Shown here: positions 37,849-46,840 of the stretch, one piece after another | Numbering within the stretch: the stretch's first letter is position 1 | How the letters are laid out: each line of letters starts with the position of its first letter | From: Bradyrhizobium sp. JYMT SZCCT0180 | Lineage (GTDB): Bacteria; Pseudomonadota; Alphaproteobacteria; Rhizobiales; Xanthobacteraceae | Direction of reading: 5' to 3' | DNA length: 64,000 nucleotides | Assembly: GCF_018130165.1 (NCBI RefSeq) | Contig: NZ_JAFCLZ010000002.1 | Coordinates: 372,001 to 436,000 of the forward strand | Made by a program: the position numbers and the translations under genes | Notes under the pieces: model-generated | What the model was told of the DNA's origin: nothing | The model's input: only the letters and a program-made list of their open reading frames with translations | Database searches by the model: none

Positions 37849-38838
37849 ATGAACAGAGTCGTTTTCTCGACCGATGATTTGTCCACCGAACTCGACGACA
37901 ACGGTCGCTTCAAGCTCTGGAGAGAGCTTCATAGCGACCTCTATTGCGCGTTCGACTATTCAAGGCTCAACGGCCCGGTGTTTTCGGCGCGCTATCAATT
38001 CTCCCAGTACGGCAACGTGAGGGCCAGTCGGTTCAGCAGCGGTGCGATAAATGCGTTAGCGCGAACGCCGCGGCACATTGCCAACGACACCACTGAACTC
38101 TTTGCCTTCACGTTCAATCATGCCCGCGAACCGGTATCGATACGATGCGAGCTGACGAACCGTGAATGCGTCATGGCGCCGGGCGGGGCAACATTTTATA
38201 CCGCAGACAACGCAGGCATATGTCAAAGCAAGGCCGGGTTGAAATCTACGACCGTCGCAGTGGCACGCCAAAATCTCATTGAACTGGTTGCCGACCCGGA
38301 CGATCTCATTCTCAGTCAATTCGACCTGAACAATCCGACGCTCCGGCATCTGGCGCGATATCTCGACATCATCCAGGAGCCGAACGACGATGGCGGCAAT
38401 CCATTGGATGCGCACATCGAGACGACCTTTCTGGATCTCTTTGCGCTCGCGCTCGGCGCACGCCGCGACGTGACTGAAGTTGCCCGCACCCGCGGGCTGC
38501 GCGCTGCACGGTTGCAAGACATTCTCCTCGCGATCAGGAAGGGATTTTCTGATCCGGACTTTTCATCGGAACAGGTGGCACGCGCCCTCGGCGTCTCGCG
38601 CCGCTATGTCAACGACCTGCTTTTTGAGACCGACTACTCCTTCGCCGCGCGCGTCCTGGAGCTGCGCCTGCAAAAGGCACGCATGATGCTGGCCGATCGC
38701 CGCAACGATCGCCTCAAGATCGACGAGGTCGCGTTCGCCTGCGGCTTCAACGAGGTGTCGTATTTTCACCGTTGTTTTCGCCGCCGCTTCGGCGCCTCGC
38801 CGGCGCAATATCGTGGCAGCGGGGGCGGGGACGCCTAG
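37849..38838 (+). CDS. AraC family transcriptional regulator
   Basis: 329 residues from ATG 37849 (MNRVVFSTDDL); a longer TTG start at 37783 is possible. The N-terminal part (about 1-190) resembles the AraC-binding-like domain of proteins such as FeaR. The C-terminal double helix-turn-helix (about 225-325) has SSEQVARALGVSRRYVNDLLF and VAFACGFNEVSYFHRCFRRRFG. Ligand unknown. It lies between two surface-protein genes: divergent to the trimeric adhesin and upstream of an autotransporter barrel. Confidence 0.92.
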   Translation: MNRVVFSTDDLSTELDDNGRFKLWRELHSDLYCAFDYSRLNGPVFSARYQFSQYGNVRASRFSSGAINALARTPRHIANDTTELFAFTFNHAREPVSIRCELTNRECVMAPGGATFYTADNAGICQSKAGLKSTTVAVARQNLIELVADPDDLILSQFDLNNPTLRHLARYLDIIQEPNDDGGNPLDAHIETTFLDLFALALGARRDVTEVARTRGLRAARLQDILLAIRKGFSDPDFSSEQVARALGVSRRYVNDLLFETDYSFAARVLELRLQKARMMLADRRNDRLKIDEVAFACGFNEVSYFHRCFRRRFGASPAQYRGSGGGDA

Positions 38839-39036
38839 TTCCATTTCGCCCGTCTGGGACAAGGCCAGTGCCCCCCAGTCCAAGGACTGTGGCCGCCGAA
38901 CAACAGCGGCTTGTATTCAGTCCCCGGTGAGGCCCGTAAGCGATTGACGCTCCGCACGAACTGGGCGCAAATCCGGGCTTGCCGACCGGCTTGTCGCGCA
39001 TTTTTCGAGCGGGCGCTTTTTTCGGGACTGATATTG

Positions 39037-40176
39037 ATGCGCTGCGCATCGCGAGCGGAGAGGATCGGGGGCGGTCGCGCTTTGGCGCGACTGGCGGCGA
39101 TCGCGTTCGTGCTGGCGTTCGGCGTGTCTTCCGCGCAGGCGCAGCTGACACCGACACCGACCCCCACGCCAACACCGACGGCCTCGCCGACGCCAACGCC
39201 CACACCGTCCCCGACGCCTCAGATGATCAACTCAGCGGTGTCGTCGACCGCGACCATCACCAATCTCGGCAGCAGTTTCCTGGAACGGTTCGGCACCACC
39301 AGCAGCTTCAGCCGCATGATGCGGACCAATCCCGGCGGCGGCGGCGCCTCCGAGGCTGCGGAAACGCCGCGCTACCGGACCTGGTTCGAGGGCTATGGCA
39401 TTTCGGCCAACAACGGTCCGCTCGGGTTTTTCGTCGGCGACAAGCGCAAGACCTGGGGCGGCGTCGCCGGCATCGGCGCGCGCATCGCAACCGGCGTCAA
39501 TGTCGGCTTCTCCGTCGACCAGAGCCGCACCGACATCGATGTGCCGCTGGCGCTCCAGTCAGCCGGAATCGACCTGACCCAGTTCGGCTTCAACGCCTCC
39601 GTGGATGCCGGGCCGTGGACCTGGGCCAGCGTGATCGTGCACGGTTTTGGCAACATCAATTCGCGCCGCGATACCGGTTTGGGTTTCGCGACCGCCGGCT
39701 ACAACGCCAGGCTCGACGGCGTGCTGAGCGAGATCAGCTATTACTGGTCCAAGGACCAGTACCGCATCGTGCCCAAGGGCGCGGTCGAATATGTCCGCGC
39801 CCAGACCGGAGCGTTCCAGGAGTTCGGCGGCCTCGATCCGGTGACGGCAACGGGGGCGAGTGTGCAGCGCTTCCGCGTGCTGGTTGGCGCCGAGGTCGGG
39901 CACTACTGGATCTTCGACCAGAAGATTCTGGACCTGTCGGCCTACGGCAAGTTCGTCAACAACGTCGTGCAGAATTTCTCCGATACGACCGTCAGCCTCG
40001 GCGCCCAGAGCGTGACCTTCCAGGGCATCGGCGAAAGCCAGTACGGCGCGGATGCCGGCGCCTCGGCCTCGCTCAGCCTGACCAACACCGCGCGCCTCTA
40101 CATCAACTACGACGCCAAATTCCGCGCCGCGATGCAGTCGCACCAGGGCACGTTCGGCGTCGAGTTCAAGTGGTAG
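39037..40176 (+). CDS. Autotransporter beta-barrel protein with minimal passenger
   Basis: 379 residues from ATG 39037. The signal peptide ends at SSAQAQ. A Thr-Pro repeat linker (about 38-62) comes next, then a short helix and a 12-strand-like barrel (about 110-379) ending in aromatic FKW, as in the type V autotransporter domain. Almost no passenger remains between signal and barrel. The TP linker may span the periplasm or cell surface. Whether it secretes anything, or acts as a porin or adhesin, is unclear. An AraC regulator precedes it. Confidence 0.82.
   Translation: MRCASRAERIGGGRALARLAAIAFVLAFGVSSAQAQLTPTPTPTPTPTASPTPTPTPSPTPQMINSAVSSTATITNLGSSFLERFGTTSSFSRMMRTNPGGGGASEAAETPRYRTWFEGYGISANNGPLGFFVGDKRKTWGGVAGIGARIATGVNVGFSVDQSRTDIDVPLALQSAGIDLTQFGFNASVDAGPWTWASVIVHGFGNINSRRDTGLGFATAGYNARLDGVLSEISYYWSKDQYRIVPKGAVEYVRAQTGAFQEFGGLDPVTATGASVQRFRVLVGAEVGHYWIFDQKILDLSAYGKFVNNVVQNFSDTTVSLGAQSVTFQGIGESQYGADAGASASLSLTNTARLYINYDAKFRAAMQSHQGTFGVEFKW
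39148..39219 (+). repeat. Thr-Pro coding microrepeat
   Basis: About twelve degenerate ACC/ACG-CC(N) six-base units that encode the TP/SP linker of the autotransporter. It is prone to slippage, so length variation between strains is expected. Confidence 0.8.
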
Positions 40177-40182
40177 TGGGGC

Positions 40183-40313
40183 TTTCATCCTTCGAGACGG
40201 TGCTTCGCGCCTCCTCAGGATGAGGGCTTGGATTTTCGGATAAGATTTAGAGCCCCGGACAAGGTATCAAACCCTCATGGTGAGGAGCGCGAAGCGCGTC
40301 TCGAACCATGAGG
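40183..40313. repeat. Inverted repeat (CTTCGAGACG type)
   Basis: Left arm 40183-40226 and right arm 40270-40313 are imperfect reverse complements sharing TTCGAGACG, GCTTCGCGC, CTCCTCA and ATGAGGG, separated by about 43 bp. It lies between convergent genes (autotransporter and rnd). This is a frequent Bradyrhizobium intergenic repeat family. Confidence 0.85.
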
Positions 40314-40330
40314 CCCCCGCTGCCGCGCGC

Positions 40331-41488
40331 TTAAACCGCCTTATCGCGATCGACCCTGACCACGCGGCCTTTTTCGATCGCGAGCGCCAGCCTGCCGTGC
40401 TTCAGCGACAGCGCCGCTTCGCCGAACAATTCGCGGCGCCAGCCGTGCAGCGCGGCGACATCGGCCTTGTCGTCGGCCGCGATCTGCTCGAGGTCGTCGA
40501 CGGTCGCGATCACCTTGCTGGCCACCGCATGACGCTCCGAGGTCATCCGCAGCAGCACCTTCAGGAGCTCGACGATCGCAGCGCCATTCGAATTGCCGCG
40601 CGGCTTTTCGAGCTTCGGCAAGGTCGCAGGATCGCGCGCGATGCCGCGCTGTACGGCGGCGACGATGTCGCTGCCCCATTTGGAGCGGTCGAAACCCTTC
40701 GGCAGCGAGCGCAAATTGGCCAGACGCTCCAGCGTGGTCGGCGCATGGGTGGCGATGTCGCCGACCGCGTCGTCCTTCATCACGCGGCTGCGCGGCACGT
40801 CGCGGCTCTGGGCCTCCTGTTCGCGCCAGGCTGCGACTTCCATCAGCACGGCCAATTCCTTGGGCTTGCGCACCCGCGTCTTCAGCCGCTCCCAGGCGCG
40901 CTCGGGATGGAAATCATAGGTCTTCGGCGAGGTCAGGACTTCCATCTCCTCGCTGACCCATTCGCTGCGGCCGCGCTTCTTCAAATCGGCGTCCAGCGCC
41001 GCGAATACGTCGCGCAGATGGGTGACGTCGGAGACCGCGTAATGCATCTGGTCCGCGGTCAGGGGCCGGCGCGACCAGTCGGTGAAACGATGCGTCTTGT
41101 CCGGCCGGTGGCCGGTGATGCGCTCGACCAGCGCGTCATAGGCGATGCTGTCGCCATAGCCGAGCACCATCGCCGCCACCTGCGTGTCGAAGATCGGGTG
41201 CGGAATGGTGCCGGACTGGTGCCAGACGATCTCGATATCCTGCCGCGCGGCATGGAACACCTTCAGGACCGCCTCATTGCCCATCAATTCGAAGAACGGC
41301 TTGAGGTCGATGCCCTCGGCCAGCGTGTCGATCACGACGGCTTCGTCCGCGCTCGCCATTTGGACGACGCAGAGCAGGGGATAATAGGTCGTCTCGCGGA
41401 GGAACTCCGTGTCGACGGTGATGACCGGGTGCTTGGAGAGGCGATCGCAGGCAGCCGCGAGGTCGGAAGTGGTGGTAATCAGATCCAT
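40331..41488 (-). CDS. rnd: Ribonuclease D
   Basis: 385 residues from ATG 41488 ([17 protein letters not shown]). DEDDy exonuclease motifs are [10 protein letters not shown] (Exo I), [12 protein letters not shown] (Exo II) and [11 protein letters not shown] with Tyr and Asp (Exo III). Helical HRDC-type domains follow (about 215-370). RNase D trims 3' ends of stable RNAs such as tRNA. Upstream lies palindromic copy 4; downstream a large inverted repeat separates it from the convergent autotransporter gene. Confidence 0.95.
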   Translation of the reverse strand: MDLITTTSDLAAACDRLSKHPVITVDTEFLRETTYYPLLCVVQMASADEAVVIDTLAEGIDLKPFFELMGNEAVLKVFHAARQDIEIVWHQSGTIPHPIFDTQVAAMVLGYGDSIAYDALVERITGHRPDKTHRFTDWSRRPLTADQMHYAVSDVTHLRDVFAALDADLKKRGRSEWVSEEMEVLTSPKTYDFHPERAWERLKTRVRKPKELAVLMEVAAWREQEAQSRDVPRSRVMKDDAVGDIATHAPTTLERLANLRSLPKGFDRSKWGSDIVAAVQRGIARDPATLPKLEKPRGNSNGAAIVELLKVLLRMTSERHAVASKVIATVDDLEQIAADDKADVAALHGWRRELFGEAALSLKHGRLALAIEKGRVVRVDRDKAV

Positions 41489-41563
41489 GAACAGTCCATG
41501 ACGCTTTGGACAGGCGTTCTGCCGAAAGCGCTGGTATGTCAAGGGTCTTTGGGCAAATTTCGG

Positions 41564-41615
41564 AGCGTTTTCCAGCGAAGTGGGCGCCGGTTCGCGTCAA
41601 GAAAACGCGTCAGAC
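41564..41615. repeat. Palindromic dispersed element, copy 4
   Basis: Same element as 4553-4606 in opposite orientation: GCGTTTTCCAGCGAAG, GCCGGTTCGCGTC, AAGAAAACGCGT. It lies 75 bp upstream of the rnd start, in its leader or promoter. Confidence 0.85.
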
Positions 41616-41737
41616 AAAGGCTCTTGGCCCGGAATAGGAGGCAAAGCACCGCTTTCTGCGTGCGCTTTGCGGCAGGACACGCTTGGGGCGAGCCCTGCAA
41701 ACGGTGGTTCCGGCCAAAGAAGCCCGGCCGGAAAGAA

Positions 41738-41863
41738 TTACTCGTAGCGGGCGTGTTTCGACGGCCGGCGCCCCGAGGGCAGCGCGAGCACGACGAGGCA
41801 GAGCGCTACCATCATCAGCCCGATGAATTCGATGGCAAAGAGGTTCAGCGAAAACCCGTCCAC
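41738..41863 (-). CDS. 41-residue membrane protein
   Basis: Short gene with GTG start 41863 and GGGGAGAG six bases upstream. The protein starts VDGFSLNLFAIEF, has one strongly hydrophobic helix (IGLMMVALCLVVLALP) and ends in a basic tail GRRPSKHARYE. Topology is probably periplasmic N-terminus and cytosolic basic tail by the positive-inside rule. The ribosome site, helix and tail make it a convincing small gene despite its size. Function unknown; it lies upstream of rnd on the same strand. Confidence 0.7.
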   Translation of the reverse strand: MDGFSLNLFAIEFIGLMMVALCLVVLALPSGRRPSKHARYE

Positions 41864-41869
41864 GGCAAT

Positions 41870-41877
41870 CTCTCCCC
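41870..41877 (-). promoter_or_regulatory. Ribosome-binding site of the 41-residue membrane protein
   Basis: GGGGAGAG on the minus strand, six bases before GTG 41863. It is the main support for that start. Confidence 0.7.
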
Positions 41878-42130
41878 AGTACGGTCGTTAGAATTGTCGG
41901 GAGTGGATTGAGGGGATGTTAATCGAAATGGTTAAGCGCCGGGTCCGTCCGGCAATGGTGGACGGGCGCTTAAGAAGTGGGGTTAACGGGGCAGGCATAT
42001 ATGCAACCGTGGGGCGAAGCGATTTGTCAATGAAGCTGCGCCATGTATGGGCGATGGAGCAGCAGACGGTAACTCGCAGGTCTTATGGGGTTGGAGTGAA
42101 GCGGCTCGACATCGGCGACGCAGGCTGCGC

Positions 42131-42805
42131 ATGAAGTGGCTTGCGATACTGCTGGCGTTCATCGCGACCGGGGTGGTGATCTTTAAGCTGAACTTTCCGA
42201 CCTATTCCTATCGCTACCGCCTCCAGGTTTCTCTCTCGCTTGACGAAAAAGTCTACACCGGATCGAGCGTGATAGAGGTGGTGTGGGAGTGCGGTCCCAA
42301 GATTGCAGGCTTGGGCCGTTGCGCCGCGTACCTCGGCGGACAGGCCGCGGTCATCGACCTGGGGTCTCGGGGTGTTGTCGTCGCGACACTTCGTACCGGC
42401 GAAAATATCCTCCCCATACCTGACGGCGCGATCGATGCCGTTTGGTTCTGCGCCAATGCATTTGGCAACCAAAGCACCGACGCGGAGTTGCCGGCGCTGC
42501 CGCGTCTGACCGGCCGTCGCGGTCTCGCCCCATCCAACTTCCCACGATTGATATGGTTTGCGAATCCGGCCGATCCGAACTCAGCAAAGAAGATAACGAT
42601 CGAGAACGTCCGGAATACTATCGATCCGACGGCCCGCTTCACCGAAGCCTTTGTCGAAATCACAAGAGATCCAATCGTGGTGGATATTGCGACGAAGTTG
42701 CCCTGGTACCCGGCGCTGCTGCTCGCTCAGAAAGGAAAGTTGGTCATCTCAACGCCAGGGCAATTTCAGCTGATTTACAATATGTTTGTGGGGGAAAACT
42801 CGTGA
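42131..42805 (+). CDS. Membrane-anchored paralogue 1 of a three-gene family
   Basis: 224 residues from ATG 42131. A single N-terminal helix (WLAILLAFIATGVVIF) is followed by a periplasmic-looking domain. The start SYRYRLQVSLSLDEKVYTGSSVIEV aligns with the next two genes over the pattern Y-R-x(2)-L...GSSV-x-EV, and so does FANPADPNSAKKI. Two cysteines (WECG, GRCAAY) are not shared with paralogue 3. No enzyme motif is seen. The stop overlaps the next start (GTGA), so the first two are translationally coupled. Family unknown to me. Confidence 0.78.
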   Translation: MKWLAILLAFIATGVVIFKLNFPTYSYRYRLQVSLSLDEKVYTGSSVIEVVWECGPKIAGLGRCAAYLGGQAAVIDLGSRGVVVATLRTGENILPIPDGAIDAVWFCANAFGNQSTDAELPALPRLTGRRGLAPSNFPRLIWFANPADPNSAKKITIENVRNTIDPTARFTEAFVEITRDPIVVDIATKLPWYPALLLAQKGKLVISTPGQFQLIYNMFVGENS

Positions 42806-43593
42806 AGTCGGCACGTTCGTTGATGTCGACCGGACGCCGGAGCCGCGCAGCATGGAAATGGCCGGCAATTTTCGCGGCGGCGATTGTAATGATGTACGCG
42901 GTCTATTCGTTGTCTTATCCGACGACATCGTATCGGTTCAAAATCACGTTGAGTGTCGAGACGCCGGAAGGCCTCAAGAGTGGATCGAGCGTGATGGAGG
43001 TCCGAACCCGGCGTTATCCGGCCTGGACGACGCTGGGCCAGAGCACCGGCGACTCGCATCTCACAGGCCAGGCTGTCTTTGTAGACCTCGGCCCGACGAG
43101 AGACGGCAAGCCGCAAAATCTCGTCGCGCTGCTCACTCTTGGAGCACGTGGCGAAAATCCCAATCTCCACTTCCTTCCCGGTGAAGCGTTTGAACCGCTC
43201 TGGAAGCAGAGGCAAGCTTCGCCCGGGTTCCGCGGTGCGTCCTCGGAGCTGCCAAAGCTGCCTCCGGGTACCAAGGCCGAGCTTCGCGGCAAGCTCATTC
43301 CGACCTTGGTGACGTTCGAGGATATGAATGATCCAAAAACCGCACGTGTAGTTCAGCCCGATGGTTTTACCAAAGTGTTCGGTGCCGGTGTCACATTGCA
43401 AAGCGCGACAATTGAAATTGTGCCGGCAGGTACGTGGCCGCTAACGCTGCTTGGGGTTGGCGGAGAGCCGGTGACCCAGGGCATCGAAAGAAAGCTGGTG
43501 TGGTGGAGCGGTCCCGGTCGGCCAGCCGAAGCTGCTTTGAGGGCCGCTGATCTTTACCTGGGTGAACCCGAACTTGCTTTTAAGAGGGATTGA
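42802..43593 (+). CDS. Membrane-anchored paralogue 2 of a three-gene family
   Basis: 263 residues from GTG 42802, overlapping the previous stop by four bases. A basic lead (about 1-20) and one membrane helix (PAIFAAAIVMMYAVYSL) precede the domain. The shared features are YRFKITLSVETPEGLKSGSS, VMEV, FEDMNDPKTARVV and ATIEIVPAGTWPLTLLG. It is longest of the three, with an insertion rich in Pro/Gly in the middle (about 100-160). The predicted soluble domain lies outside the cytosol. Function unknown. The upstream in-frame sequence is only the shadow of paralogue 1. Confidence 0.78.
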   Translation: MKSARSLMSTGRRSRAAWKWPAIFAAAIVMMYAVYSLSYPTTSYRFKITLSVETPEGLKSGSSVMEVRTRRYPAWTTLGQSTGDSHLTGQAVFVDLGPTRDGKPQNLVALLTLGARGENPNLHFLPGEAFEPLWKQRQASPGFRGASSELPKLPPGTKAELRGKLIPTLVTFEDMNDPKTARVVQPDGFTKVFGAGVTLQSATIEIVPAGTWPLTLLGVGGEPVTQGIERKLVWWSGPGRPAEAALRAADLYLGEPELAFKRD

Positions 43594-43656
43594 TAATGGC
43601 GGCTTGGTGCGGAATCGGCGAAGTGAGCCGCGCAGAATGAATCGGAGGACGCCCGA

Positions 43657-44361
43657 ATGAAAGGGCTGGTCATTACGATCTTGCTGATTGCCGGCGTTGT
43701 CGTGCTCTGGATGACGGCGTTTCCGAGCGTCACCGTACGATATCGCTTGACGCTCGAAGTGGAATTGAACGGCGAACGAAAAACCGGCTCAAGCGTCAGC
43801 GAAGTCTCCTATCGCAAGAATCCGCAGTTCCTGGGGGCTTCCGCGAATATGGTTGCGGAGGTCCGTGGCGAGGCCGTTTGGGTCGATCTGGGCGAGCGCG
43901 ACGCCTTGTTCGCGCTGCTTGCGTCGGGAGGGCATCCGAGGTCCGCTCCGGAATACGTCATTCCGGTTGTTTTCGATGTTACGACCGACGGTGTCGGGCC
44001 GGAAGAATTCAGCCGCATAGGCGCGTTGAAGGGCCGGCGCGAGGTCCCGTTGGAGCTGGTGCCATCCATGGTGCGGCTGCGAAACGTGAATGACCCGAAG
44101 AATGTGGAATTGGTTGCCCCGGCGGGACACGGATTAAAGCTGGTGCGAGCGACGATTGAAATCGTCGATGCCGGATATTGGCCGCTAAATCAGATCGGCC
44201 TTTCCGGCGTTCCGATGTCTCACAAGATCAGAGATGAATTGCCATGGCTTGGTGACCGTTCGGGCATGGATACATTTCGGCGATCTCTCTACGGAGCAGG
44301 ATTTGGTGCGAATGGGTCGTCGGGCGCGGTGGGCACGCTCCTGACTAGTGGACGCTATTGA
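43657..44361 (+). CDS. Membrane-anchored paralogue 3 of a three-gene family
   Basis: 234 residues from ATG 43657. N-terminal helix LVITILLIAGVVVLW. Shared family blocks: VRYRLTLEVELNGERKTGSS, VSEV, LRNVNDPKNVELVAP and ATIEIVDAGYWPLNQIGLSG. It lacks cysteines in the mature part. It follows paralogue 2 by 63 bp on the same strand, so all three are probably one message. The C-terminus is Gly/Ser-rich. No enzyme motif is visible. Confidence 0.78.
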   Translation: MKGLVITILLIAGVVVLWMTAFPSVTVRYRLTLEVELNGERKTGSSVSEVSYRKNPQFLGASANMVAEVRGEAVWVDLGERDALFALLASGGHPRSAPEYVIPVVFDVTTDGVGPEEFSRIGALKGRREVPLELVPSMVRLRNVNDPKNVELVAPAGHGLKLVRATIEIVDAGYWPLNQIGLSGVPMSHKIRDELPWLGDRSGMDTFRRSLYGAGFGANGSSGAVGTLLTSGRY

Positions 44362-44437
44362 TGCCGATAAGCAGCGATTGGCGCGCGAGCATAGCGATAC
44401 GCGCATCCGCAAAACGGTTTGCTCCCGAACCAACATC

Positions 44438-46633
44438 TCATGCCACCGGCATTGGGCCGGCGTGTTCGGCAGGAGCGATCTCTTCTCGTTGCAAGGGCAG
44501 GGTGAAATGAAAGGCGGCGCCGCAAGGTTTGTTGGCGTCGGCCCAGATCCGTCCTCCCTGCGCTTCGATGATCGAACGGCAGATGCTTAGTCCCATGCCG
44601 AGGCCACTGGACTTGGTGGTGTAGAACGCGTCGAAGAGGTGCTCGAGGCTCGCCGGATCCAGTCCGGGACCGGTATCCCGCAAGCTCACGAGCACGCCGT
44701 TCGAGGCGTCTGCGGCGGTGCTGATCAGCAACTCCCGCGTCCCCTCGCTGGCGCCGTTCATCGCTTCGATGGCGTTGATGATCAAGTTGAGGATCACCTG
44801 TTGCAGCTGGACCCGGTCCGCTTGAATGAGCGGCAAGCCCTCCGCGAGTTGCGTCCGTACCCAGACGCCGTTCTGCACCGCTTCGCCGCGGGTCAGGGCT
44901 ATGACCTCGAGGATCGCCTGGTTGATCTCCAGGCGCTCCTTCCGCGGGGGAGCTTTCTTGATGAGGGCCCGGATCCAGCCGATGACGTCGCCGGCACGCT
45001 TGCCGTCATCCGTGATCTGGCCGAGGATCTGCCGAACCTCGCCGAGGTTCGGTGGCTGAGTGGCTAGCCAGCGCAACGCGGCCTGGGCGTTGAGCACGGT
45101 CGCGGCGATCGGCTGGCTGACTTCATGGGCGACCGAGGCCGTCAGCTGCCCCATGGTGGCGACGCGATTGGCGTGGGTGAGTTCCGCCTGCGCGGAGCGC
45201 AAGGCCTCTTCGGCCCGCTTGCGTTCGGTGATGTGCCGCCCGACGCCGCGGTAGCCGACGAAGCGCCCAGACTCGTCAAACATCGGCAGCCCCGAGACGG
45301 ATACGTAACGCTTGCTGCCGTCGGGGGCAGGGCGCGCGAGTTCAAAATCACGGAACGGCAGGTGGGCATCGAGCGTCTGCCGGTGCTTGCGCCAGGCCTC
45401 CGCGTCGGGCTCCAGGTAAGGCACCTCCCAGCGCGTCTTCCCGATCTCGGCGCCCCACGCCGGCGCGTCGGCAAGGTTCTCGGCGAACTCCTGGTGAGTA
45501 AAGCGATGCTGCGCGTCGGTCTCCCAGTACACGTCGAAGGAGAATTGCACGAGGGTGCGAAAGCGCTCCTCGCTTTGCCGCAGGGCCTCGACCGCCCGCT
45601 TGCGCTCGGTTAAATCTAGGGCGAAGCCAACACCTTGATTTGTAGCTCCTTCGATCATCGTCGCGCCGATCAGCACCGGAACGCGGCTTCCGTCTTTGCG
45701 CACGTACTCTTTCTCGAAGGGTTGCGCAGTCCCGACCTGCCTGAGCTCCGCAACGGTACGCGCGTCGCGCTCAAGCCATTCCGGCGGCGTCAGCGTTGTC
45801 CGGTGCAGGCGACCCGAGATTAGATCCTCCCGGTCGTATCCCACAATGCGGAGAAACTCGTCATTGGCCTCAAGAATGCGCCCATCGACCTCCCAGATGA
45901 TGATCCCGATGATGTTGGCGTCGACCAGGCGCCGGATCTTCCTGTCACGCGCTTCGATATCGCTCTGAAGCTGGACGTTCTCCTCGGTTGCTTTTCGCCG
46001 GCGCCTCGCTTCGAACCGTGCGAGCGCCAGCGCTGCCCCTGCCAGGACCGCGACAACGACGACAGCCGTAGCGATCAGCCAGGCTTTGCGGCGTTCGAGT
46101 GCCTCGGCGCGCCGCTCCTGATCCACGCGCAGGAAGCGCTCGTGGTCCACCATCTGGTCGATTTGCGACCGGATCTCGTCCAGGCTGCGGATCATCGCCA
46201 GCGCCGCCGGCCCGGAGCTGGTTCGGGCAGAATTGACGATGTCATCGATCTCGCGCAGCTTTGCTGCAACGGTCAGCGCCAGATGTCCCGCACGATGGTT
46301 CTGCAATGGATCGCTCGCTACCAGAGCCTGGAGCGCCTGGGCGTCGCGGCGCACGCTTTCGTCGGAGACGCCGTAGGCCTTGAGATATGAGGGGTCCAGA
46401 GTCAGCAGATACCCGCGCCTTTGGGCCTCCACGTCGGCGATCACCGTCCGCAGCCGATCCAGCGTCTCGAGCACCTGGCGACCGCGCTCGAACAAGAGAT
46501 CTGCGGCTTGTCGCTCCTGCCAATATCTGAAGCCGAGAAACCCGGTCGCGACAACCACAGTTAGAAGAACCGCGACCACCAGCGCCAGCGGACGAGCAAA
46601 CCACCGAGAGGACTGGCGCAGAGTGACTGACAT
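44438..46633 (-). CDS. CHASE3-PAS-PAS hybrid-less sensor histidine kinase
   Basis: 731 residues. N-terminal membrane helix (about 16-36), CHASE3-like periplasmic domain (about 40-180), second helix (AWLIATAVVVVAVLAGAALAL), then PAS 1 (about 230-345) and PAS 2 (about 360-480), each followed by a PAC motif ending in TERKRA. The HisKA H-box is VAHEVSQPIAAT, and the ATPase N and G boxes are NLIINAIEAM and DTGPGLDP / GLGMGLSI. It autophosphorylates and should signal to a response regulator, but none is encoded here, so it is orphaned. It resembles FixL-type kinases in output, without visible haem-PAS residues. Divergent from a solute-binding protein. Confidence 0.93.
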   Translation of the reverse strand: MSVTLRQSSRWFARPLALVVAVLLTVVVATGFLGFRYWQERQAADLLFERGRQVLETLDRLRTVIADVEAQRRGYLLTLDPSYLKAYGVSDESVRRDAQALQALVASDPLQNHRAGHLALTVAAKLREIDDIVNSARTSSGPAALAMIRSLDEIRSQIDQMVDHERFLRVDQERRAEALERRKAWLIATAVVVVAVLAGAALALARFEARRRRKATEENVQLQSDIEARDRKIRRLVDANIIGIIIWEVDGRILEANDEFLRIVGYDREDLISGRLHRTTLTPPEWLERDARTVAELRQVGTAQPFEKEYVRKDGSRVPVLIGATMIEGATNQGVGFALDLTERKRAVEALRQSEERFRTLVQFSFDVYWETDAQHRFTHQEFAENLADAPAWGAEIGKTRWEVPYLEPDAEAWRKHRQTLDAHLPFRDFELARPAPDGSKRYVSVSGLPMFDESGRFVGYRGVGRHITERKRAEEALRSAQAELTHANRVATMGQLTASVAHEVSQPIAATVLNAQAALRWLATQPPNLGEVRQILGQITDDGKRAGDVIGWIRALIKKAPPRKERLEINQAILEVIALTRGEAVQNGVWVRTQLAEGLPLIQADRVQLQQVILNLIINAIEAMNGASEGTRELLISTAADASNGVLVSLRDTGPGLDPASLEHLFDAFYTTKSSGLGMGLSICRSIIEAQGGRIWADANKPCGAAFHFTLPLQREEIAPAEHAGPMPVA

Positions 46634-46840
46634 TGGCCCGGTCTTCGATGCTCGCGTGAGCGATTATTTTCTGATGCCGACGCAGAACATTGCTAGTATA
46701 ATGAAAACATAGCCGCGGTCCGCAGGATCAGACGGGAACCTGCAAGTTCCATTTTGCAGATTACACGCAAGGGGCCAGAACGTCACGGGTAAGGCCCCGT
46801 CTGCTTGTTGTGAAGGCCGATCCGCGGCAGGAGCAACCAC

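Noticed and set aside
41916..42134. 72-codon frame that overlaps the first paralogue start by ATGA
   Set aside because: The overlap looks like coupling, but the product has no membrane or domain character and no ribosome site.
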